12,753 bases of DNA from Lachnospiraceae bacterium UBA7054 (lineage in GTDB: Bacteria; Bacillota; Clostridia; Lachnospirales; Lachnospiraceae): the NCBI GenBank assembly GCA_002492725.1, contig DLAF01000048.1:1-12753 (forward strand), read 5' to 3'. Under the pieces are notes generated by a model. The model saw only the letters and a list, made by a program, of their open reading frames with translations. It ran no database searches and was not told where the DNA came from. The position numbers and the translations under genes were made by a program. This document shows positions 7,710 through 12,753 of this stretch, in pieces; within the stretch, counting starts at the first letter, position 1, and the number at the start of each line of letters is the position of its first letter.

Positions 7710-9206
7710 ATGATCGCAGCAAAGAGTTACAAATTTTGGTTCTGTACAGGTTCCCAGGATTTGTATGGGGACGAATGTCTGCGGAAAGTAGCAGAGCATT
7801 CCGCAAAGATGGTGGAGGGCCTGAACGCATCGGGCAATCTTCCCTTTGAGGTGGTATTAAAGCCCACACTCATCGGGCAGGCATCCATCCGCAAGACTTT
7901 CAACGATGCGAACAACGATCCTGAGTGCGCAGGAGTGATCACCTGGATGCACACGTTCTCGCCGGCAAAGATGTGGATTCTCGGCCTGAAAGAATTCAGA
8001 AAGCCTCTCTGCCATCTGCACACGCAGTTCAATGAGGAGCTTCCCTACGACACGATTGACATGGACTTTATGAATGAAAACCAGTCCGCGCACGGCGACA
8101 GGGAGTACGGTCATATTGTGAGCCGCATGGGCATCGAGAGAAAGATTATTGTAGGGCATTGGTCTTCCGAGCGCGTGCAAAAGCAGCTGGGGAGCTGGAT
8201 GCGCACGGCAATCGGCGTGATCGAATCTTCCCACGTCCGTGTCTGCCGGTTTGGCGACAACATGAACAATGTGGCCGTGACCGAGGGCGACAAGGTGGAA
8301 GCGCAGATCAAATTCGGCTGGGAGATCGACCATTACTGCGTCAACGACCTGGTGGAGTATGTGGACGCTGTGCCCCAGGGTGACGTGAACGCGCTGGTAG
8401 AGGAATATTACAGCAAATATAAGATCATCGACGAGGGCAGAGACCTCGACGAGTTTAGAAAACATGTGGCAGTACAGGCACAGCAGGAAATCGGCATTGA
8501 AAAATTCCTGGTAGAAAATGACTATCATGCAGTAGTGACGCATTTCGGTATGCTGGGCGGTTTAAAACAGCTTCCGGGTCTGGCAATCCAGAGACTGATG
8601 GAAAAAGGCTACGGTTTCGGCGCGGAAGGAGACTGGAAGGTAGCGGCCATGGTTCGCATTATGAAGCTGATGACGGCGGGTATCAAGGACGCGAAGGGTA
8701 CCTCCATGATGGAGGATTACACCTACAATCTTGTGCCCGGCAAGGAAGGTATTTTGCAGGCGCATATGCTGGAGGTCTGCCCCTCCGTTGCGGACGGTGA
8801 GATCGGGATCAAGGTCTGCCCGCTCTCCATGGGTAACAGAGAGGATCCCGCACGTCTGGTATTTACCTCAAAAACCGGCCCTGCAGTAGCATGTTCTCTG
8901 GTAGATCTGGGCACGCGGTTCCGTCTGCTCATCAATGCGGTGGACTGCAAGAAGGTGGAGAAACCCATGCCGAAACTTCCAGTCGGTACGGCGTTCTGGA
9001 CGCCTCAGCCGAATCTGGAAATCGGCGCGACAGCATGGATTCTGGCAGGCGGTGCGCATCATACGGCATTCTCCTACGACCTGACCGTGGAGCAGATGGC
9101 AGACTGGGCGGATGCGATGGGAATTGAGAGCGTGATCATTGACAAGGATACCAATATCCGTGACTTTAAGAATATGTTGAGATGGAACGCTGCAGCGTTC
9201 CGCTAA
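7710..9206 (+). CDS. araA: L-arabinose isomerase AraA
   Basis: AraA converts L-arabinose to L-ribulose in the cytoplasm, the first step of the pathway, using Mn2+. The 498-residue product matches the family length (about 500) and has the expected N terminus (FWFCTGSQDLYG) and ITWMHTFSPAKMWI, HLHTQFNEELPY and NENQSAHGDREYG blocks. Metal and catalytic residues are in place: E306 (GAEGDWK), E335 (MMEDYTYN), H352 (LQAHMLE) and H450/H451 (GGAHHTAFS), matching E306, E333, H350 and H450 of the E. coli enzyme. The ATG has a GAGAGGG site about 7 bases upstream. It is the first gene of araA-kinase-araD, 190 bases after araR, downstream of AraR operator sequences, so arabinose induction is expected. Its last codons form an 18-bp palindrome. 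Confidence 0.97.
   Translation: MIAAKSYKFWFCTGSQDLYGDECLRKVAEHSAKMVEGLNASGNLPFEVVLKPTLIGQASIRKTFNDANNDPECAGVITWMHTFSPAKMWILGLKEFRKPLCHLHTQFNEELPYDTIDMDFMNENQSAHGDREYGHIVSRMGIERKIIVGHWSSERVQKQLGSWMRTAIGVIESSHVRVCRFGDNMNNVAVTEGDKVEAQIKFGWEIDHYCVNDLVEYVDAVPQGDVNALVEEYYSKYKIIDEGRDLDEFRKHVAVQAQQEIGIEKFLVENDYHAVVTHFGMLGGLKQLPGLAIQRLMEKGYGFGAEGDWKVAAMVRIMKLMTAGIKDAKGTSMMEDYTYNLVPGKEGILQAHMLEVCPSVADGEIGIKVCPLSMGNREDPARLVFTSKTGPAVACSLVDLGTRFRLLINAVDCKKVEKPMPKLPVGTAFWTPQPNLEIGATAWILAGGAHHTAFSYDLTVEQMADWADAMGIESVIIDKDTNIRDFKNMLRWNAAAFR
9184..9201. other. 18-bp perfect palindrome in the last codons of araA
   Basis: GGAACGCTGCAGCGTTCC is identical to its reverse complement and encodes WNAAAF just before the araA stop at 9204-9206. 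As RNA it could form a stem of about 7 bp with a 4-base loop, 9 bases upstream of the AGGAGG in front of the kinase gene. It might act as an intercistronic processing or stability element; coincidence with coding is possible. Confidence 0.5.
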
Positions 9207-9230
9207 ATAAAGGAGGGAAAGGGATAAGTT

Positions 9231-10823
9231 ATGGGAGCAAAAGAATGTATTGCAAGCGGTAAGGCGGTGCTGGGCATCGAGTTTGGTTCGACCCGCATCA
9301 AGGCGGTTCTCGTAGACGAGAACAACAAGCCCATCGCATCGGGGGCGCACGATTGGGAAAACAGGCTGGAGAACGGGATCTGGACCTACAGTCTGGACGA
9401 CATCTGGACGGGTCTGCAGGACTGCTACAAGAAACTGACAGAGGATGTGCAGGCACAGTACGGGGAAAAACTTGTGAAGTTAGGGGCAATCGGTTTTTCC
9501 GCCATGATGCACGGCTATATGGCCTTTAATGAAAAGGATGAACTGATGGTGCCGTTCCGTACCTGGAGAAACACCATCACCGAAGAGGCGGCGGCAAAGC
9601 TGACGAAACTTTTCAACTACAATATTCCCCAGAGATGGACGATCGCGCACCTCTATCAGGCGATTTTGAACGGTGAGGCGCATGTTCCTGACTTAAAATT
9701 TGTGATTACGCTGGCGGGGTATATCCAGTGGAAGCTGACCGGTGAAAAGGTTGTCGGTGTCGGCGAAGCTTCCGGTATGTTCCCCATCGATATTGCGACG
9801 GGGCAGTTTGATGAAAAGATGATTGCGCAGTTTGACCAGACGGTGGCTGACAAGGGCTTTTCCTGGAAACTCAAAGACGTGTTCCCTGCCGTAAAAACAG
9901 CAGGAGAAGAGGCCGGAAAGCTGACGGCGGAAGGCGCAAAACTCTTAGACCCTACGGGAACTTTGCAGGCAGGTATTCCGCTGTGTCCTCCCGAGGGCGA
10001 CGCGGGCACCGGCATGGTTGCTACCAACAGCGTGGCAAAGCGCACGGGCAATGTTTCTGCGGGCACCAGTATCTTTGGTATGATCGTGTTGGAAAAAGAA
10101 CTTTCCAAGGTGTATGAGATCATTGATCTGGTGACGACGCCGGACGGCAGTCTGGTGGCCATGGTGCACTGCAACAACTGTACTTCCGATCTGAATGCGT
10201 GGGTAAATCTGTTTGCGGAATATTCCGAATTGATGGGCATGAAGGTGGATAAGAACGATATTTACGGAAACCTTTACCGCAACGCCTTAAACGGCGATGA
10301 CGACTGCGGCGGCCTTCTTTCCTACAACTATTTTTCGGGTGAGTCCGTGACGGGCTTCAATGAGGGCAGACCTTTGTTTGTGCGCACGCCGGACGCGAAA
10401 TTCAATCTGGCTAACTTTATGCGCGTACATCTCTTCACTTCTCTCGGGGCGCTTAAAACGGGCTTTGACGTACTCTTTAAGGAGGAGAAGGTTGCGGTGG
10501 ATGAGATCCTGGGACACGGCGGCCTCTTTAAGACAAAGGGCGTCGGCCAGGGCATTCTTGCGGCGGCCATGAATGCACCGGTGAGCGTGATGGAGACAGC
10601 CGGCGAAGGCGGCGCATGGGGCATTGCCATCCTTGCCTCCTACATGATCCAAAAAGGAGCGGACGAAAGCCTGTCTGCTTATCTGGACAACAAGGTGTTT
10701 GCGGGTCAGAAGGGTGAAAAGATGGAGCCGAAGGAGAGCGACGTCAAGGGCTTTGACGCATTTATGAAGCGCTACAGCGCGGGCCTTGCAATCGAACGGG
10801 CCGCGGTGGAATCATTACAATAG
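9231..10823 (+). CDS. araK: FGGY-family carbohydrate kinase, putative ribulokinase (AraK-like)
   Basis: This is expected to phosphorylate L-ribulose to L-ribulose-5-phosphate with ATP, the second pathway step; the substrate is inferred from its place between araA and araD. The 530 residues show the FGGY fold: an N-terminal phosphate loop GIEFGSTRIK (15-24), LTGEKVVGVGEASG in the substrate domain, PPEGDAGTG (253-261) with D257 as likely catalytic base, GNVSAGTS, and a C-terminal nucleotide-binding stretch GHGGLFKTKGVGQG with GEGGAWGIAILA. It is shorter than classical AraB (about 560-566) and has Glu where most FGGY kinases have Asp in the first loop. It looks like the non-orthologous ribulokinase AraK described in Clostridium, often annotated as xylulokinase or ATPase. 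Start choice: AGGAGG at 9211-9216 is 14 bases away, and AAAGGGA at 9218-9224 has the better spacing. Confidence 0.88.
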   Translation: MGAKECIASGKAVLGIEFGSTRIKAVLVDENNKPIASGAHDWENRLENGIWTYSLDDIWTGLQDCYKKLTEDVQAQYGEKLVKLGAIGFSAMMHGYMAFNEKDELMVPFRTWRNTITEEAAAKLTKLFNYNIPQRWTIAHLYQAILNGEAHVPDLKFVITLAGYIQWKLTGEKVVGVGEASGMFPIDIATGQFDEKMIAQFDQTVADKGFSWKLKDVFPAVKTAGEEAGKLTAEGAKLLDPTGTLQAGIPLCPPEGDAGTGMVATNSVAKRTGNVSAGTSIFGMIVLEKELSKVYEIIDLVTTPDGSLVAMVHCNNCTSDLNAWVNLFAEYSELMGMKVDKNDIYGNLYRNALNGDDDCGGLLSYNYFSGESVTGFNEGRPLFVRTPDAKFNLANFMRVHLFTSLGALKTGFDVLFKEEKVAVDEILGHGGLFKTKGVGQGILAAAMNAPVSVMETAGEGGAWGIAILASYMIQKGADESLSAYLDNKVFAGQKGEKMEPKESDVKGFDAFMKRYSAGLAIERAAVESLQ

Positions 10824-10834
10824 GAGGTATCAAC

Positions 10835-11533
10835 ATGTTAGAAGAATTAAAAAAACGGGTGTATGAAGCAAATATGCTGCTTCCGAAATACGGCTTGGTT
10901 ACGTTCACCTGGGGAAATGTAAGTGAGATTGACAGGGAGAGCGGCATCTTTGCAATTAAACCGAGCGGTGTCGAATATGAAAAACTGACGCCGGATGATA
11001 TGGTTTTGGTGGACTTAAACGGAAAGAAGGTGGAGGGAAAGTACAATCCTTCATCCGATACGGCAACCCATGTGGAGCTTTATAAAGCGTTCGATCAGAT
11101 TGGCGGCGTGGTACATACACATTCTTCCTACGCCACGAGCTGGGCGCAGGCAGGCAGGAGCATTCCCTGCTACGGTACCACGCACGCAGACTACTACTAC
11201 GGGGAGATTCCCTGCCTGCGCTGCTTAAACGCGGAGGAGATTGAAGACGCTTACGAGAAGAACACGGGTCTTTTGATTGTCAATGAATTGAATCGGCTTA
11301 AGAAAGATCCCGAGGCCGTGCCTGCGGTGCTCTGCAAAAACCACGGCCCTTTCGCCTGGGGCAAGGACGGTCATGAGGCCGTACACAATGCGGTGGTGCT
11401 GGAAGAAGTGGCAAAGATGGCCTACCGTGCGGAGACGATCAATGCAAGAATCCAGCCCGCGCCGCAGGAGTTGCAGGATAAGCACTATTTCCGCAAGCAC
11501 GGAGCAAATGCTTACTATGGTCAAAAATCATAA
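10835..11533 (+). CDS. araD: L-ribulose-5-phosphate 4-epimerase AraD
   Basis: AraD converts L-ribulose-5-phosphate to D-xylulose-5-phosphate, the third step, by a retro-aldol reaction at a zinc site. It belongs to the class II aldolase/epimerase family. The 232 residues match the family (E. coli 231). Visible motifs: GNVS and KPSGVEYEKL near the N terminus, SSDTATHVELYKAF for phosphate and metal contacts, zinc ligands H94 and H96 in VVHTHSSYATSWAQ and H170 in KNHGPFAWG, the catalytic D119 in THADYYYGE, and the C-terminal Y228 in AYYGQ. These correspond to H95, H97, H171, D120 and Y229 of E. coli. It starts 11 bases after the kinase stop; the AGGAGG site (10822-10827) overlaps that stop codon, so the two genes are translationally close and clearly one operon. 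Confidence 0.96.
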   Translation: MLEELKKRVYEANMLLPKYGLVTFTWGNVSEIDRESGIFAIKPSGVEYEKLTPDDMVLVDLNGKKVEGKYNPSSDTATHVELYKAFDQIGGVVHTHSSYATSWAQAGRSIPCYGTTHADYYYGEIPCLRCLNAEEIEDAYEKNTGLLIVNELNRLKKDPEAVPAVLCKNHGPFAWGKDGHEAVHNAVVLEEVAKMAYRAETINARIQPAPQELQDKHYFRKHGANAYYGQKS

Positions 11534-11550
11534 AATTGTGCTCGGGCACG

Positions 11551-11579
11551 GTGACAAAGCAAAAGATTTATGCTACACT
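11551..11579 (+). promoter_or_regulatory. Promoter for the transketolase gene pair
   Basis: GTGACA (11551-11556, 5 of 6 to TTGACA), a 17-base spacer, and TACACT (11574-11579) with an upstream TGC extension (11571-11573) make a good sigma-A-type promoter. The start would be near 11586, about 40 bases before the transketolase ATG. There is no convincing terminator after araD, so read-through from the arabinose operon is also possible. Confidence 0.66.
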
Positions 11580-11589
11580 GTCTGTAGCA
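11571..11589. promoter_or_regulatory. Perfect inverted repeat over the -10 and start site: candidate operator
   Basis: TGCTACA (11571-11577) and TGTAGCA (11583-11589) are perfect 7-base arms around CTGTC. The left arm contains the extended -10 and the right arm covers the predicted start point. That is a classic repressor position. It does not match the AraR TTGTA-nn-TACAA pattern, so another regulator would be needed. Confidence 0.5.
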
Positions 11590-11625
11590 GGAACCAAGTA
11601 AACTATTAATGGATGGAGGATAGCT

Positions 11626-12465
11626 ATGAACAAATTAGAGTTACAAAAAACAGCTAATGAAGTCCGCAAAGGGATCGTGACCGCAGTACACGGCGCCAAA
11701 GCAGGTCATCCGGGCGGATCGCTCTCTGCGGCAGACATCTTTACTTATCTCTATTTCGAGGAGATGAATATTGATCCGAAGGATCCGAAAAAGGCGGACA
11801 GAGACCGCTTCGTGCTCTCAAAAGGACATACCGCGCCGGGGCTCTACTCGGTCCTTGCTAACCGCGGTTACTTCCCGGTAGAAGACCTCCCTACGCTGCG
11901 CCATTTGGGTTCTTATCTGCAGGGTCACCCCTGTATGCAGGAAACGCCGGGCGTGGATATGTCTTCCGGTTCTCTCGGACAGGGCATTTCAGCCGCGGTA
12001 GGTATGGCGCTTGCGGGAAAGATGGACAATAAGGATTACAGAGTCTACACGCTGCTTGGTGACGGTGAAATCCAGGAAGGTCAGGTATGGGAGGCATCCA
12101 TGTTTGCCGGCCACAGAAAGCTTGACAATCTGGTGGTCATCATAGACAACAACGGATTACAGATTGACGGCAAGATTGACGACGTCTGCTCACCCTACCC
12201 TATAGACAAAAAATTCGAGGCATTCAACTTCCATGTGATCAACATTGACGGCAATGACTTTGATCAAATCGACGCAGCTTTTAAGGAGGCGAGAGCCACC
12301 AAAGGACAGCCTACCGCGATCATCTGTAAGACGGTGAAAGGCAAGGGCGTTTCCTTTATGGAAAACAACGCGGGCTGGCACGGCAAGGCGCCCAATGATG
12401 AGGAGTATGCGACGGCAATGGCGGATCTTGAAAAGATCGGTAAAGAGTTAGGAGGTGCGAACTGA
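11626..12465 (+). CDS. Transketolase, N-terminal subunit (thiamine-diphosphate-binding half)
   Basis: With its partner subunit this transfers two-carbon ketol units between xylulose-5-P and ribose-5-P or erythrose-4-P in the non-oxidative pentose phosphate pathway. The 279 residues correspond to only the first domain of a normal transketolase of about 650 residues. Visible: HGAKAGHPGGSLSAADI with H28, KGHTAPGLY with H68, and the thiamine diphosphate motif from G145-D146-G147 (GDGEIQEGQVW) to N175-N176 (IIDNNGLQIDG). It stops cleanly at the domain border, as in the split transketolases of many Firmicutes and archaea, so this is not a truncation. GGAGG lies 6 bases before the ATG. It sits 92 bases after araD behind its own promoter. 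Placement next to araD, whose product xylulose-5-P is the ketol donor, suggests a role in arabinose use. Confidence 0.95.
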   Translation: MNKLELQKTANEVRKGIVTAVHGAKAGHPGGSLSAADIFTYLYFEEMNIDPKDPKKADRDRFVLSKGHTAPGLYSVLANRGYFPVEDLPTLRHLGSYLQGHPCMQETPGVDMSSGSLGQGISAAVGMALAGKMDNKDYRVYTLLGDGEIQEGQVWEASMFAGHRKLDNLVVIIDNNGLQIDGKIDDVCSPYPIDKKFEAFNFHVINIDGNDFDQIDAAFKEARATKGQPTAIICKTVKGKGVSFMENNAGWHGKAPNDEEYATAMADLEKIGKELGGAN

Positions 12466-12753
12466 TGGCAGATGTAAAAAAGATTGCAACGAGAGAGAGC
12501 TATGGTAACGCACTGGCTGAGTGCGGCGCTGAATTTCCGAATCTGGTGGTATTGGATGCAGACCTTGCGGGCGCAACCAAGACGGGGGTCTTTTTGAAAG
12601 CGTTTCCCGACCGCCACATTGACTGCGGTATCGCAGAGTGCAATATGACGGGTATTGCTGCCGGGCTTGCAACTTGCGGTAAGATTCCCTTTATCAGCTC
12701 TTTTGCCATGTTTGCGGCAGGACGTAATTTTGAGCAGGTGCGCAACTCCATCG
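12465..12753 (+). CDS. Transketolase, C-terminal subunit (pyrimidine-binding half), cut by window end
   Basis: This is the second half of the split transketolase; 96 codons are visible and no stop is reached. The ATG at 12465 shares one base with the TGA of the upstream subunit (TGATG), and GGAGG at 12451-12455 is 9 bases upstream, so translation of the two halves is probably coupled in equal amounts. The product begins MADVKKIATRESYGNAL and shows LVVLDADLAGATKTGVF, FPDRHIDCGIAECNMTGIA and PFISSFAMFAAGR, the pyrimidine-binding domain. E58 in GIAECNM is the Glu expected to activate the thiamine ring. In the whole family the remaining part adds the C-terminal transketolase domain, for about 310 residues in total; that part lies beyond the window. 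Confidence 0.95.
   Translation, partial: MADVKKIATRESYGNALAECGAEFPNLVVLDADLAGATKTGVFLKAFPDRHIDCGIAECNMTGIAAGLATCGKIPFISSFAMFAAGRNFEQVRNSI

Noticed and set aside
7857..8543. 228-codon open frame on the - strand
   Set aside because: It is entirely antisense to araA, whose catalytic residues are all in place; no independent support.
11540..11552. Hairpin GTGC-TCGG-GCAC after araD as a terminator
   Set aside because: The stem is only 4 bp and no T-run follows, so it would not terminate transcription.
1..12753. CRISPR arrays, tRNA or rRNA genes, insertion sequences
   Set aside because: No spaced direct repeats, cloverleaf-type sequence, transposase gene or terminal inverted repeats were seen on either strand.

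Overview
This window reads like a chromosomal fragment of an anaerobic Firmicute, most likely a gut Clostridia member of the Lachnospiraceae type. Four things point that way: strong AGGAGG-type ribosome binding sites, mid-range GC, an AraR regulator of the GntR/LacI hybrid type, and a transketolase split into two adjacent genes. The assignment is inferred from gene style, not from a marker gene. All real genes lie on the + strand.

The left half (about 1-6175) is one very large open frame for a surface or secreted protein built from bacterial immunoglobulin-like and fibronectin-like modules. It ends in six degenerate beta-sandwich repeats resembling pre-peptidase C-terminal (PPC) domains. Its 5' end is missing or broken: the reading frame is open from base 23, an in-frame TAG lies at 20-22, and no credible start or signal peptide is present. 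A clear intrinsic terminator at 6251-6287 closes the unit.

The right half is an L-arabinose catabolic locus. It has araR (repressor, with its own extended -10 promoter), an intergenic control region with a near-consensus AraR box and a cluster of further half-sites, then araA (isomerase), an AraK-like FGGY kinase (putative ribulokinase) and araD (4-epimerase) as a tight operon. After a 92-base gap with its own promoter come the two transketolase halves, overlapping by one base; the second runs off the window. Together the encoded steps are L-arabinose to L-ribulose to L-ribulose-5-P to D-xylulose-5-P, with transketolase feeding the product into the non-oxidative pentose phosphate pathway. No arabinose transporter or arabinosidase is visible here.

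Most of the window is recognisable biology. I do not see a wholly new system. The best second-look items are regulatory: a perfect inverted repeat across the -10 of the transketolase promoter, the AraR box placed inside a promoter spacer with downstream half-sites, and an 18-bp perfect palindrome in the last codons of araA. On the protein side they are the six-repeat tail of the giant protein and the non-canonical kinase.
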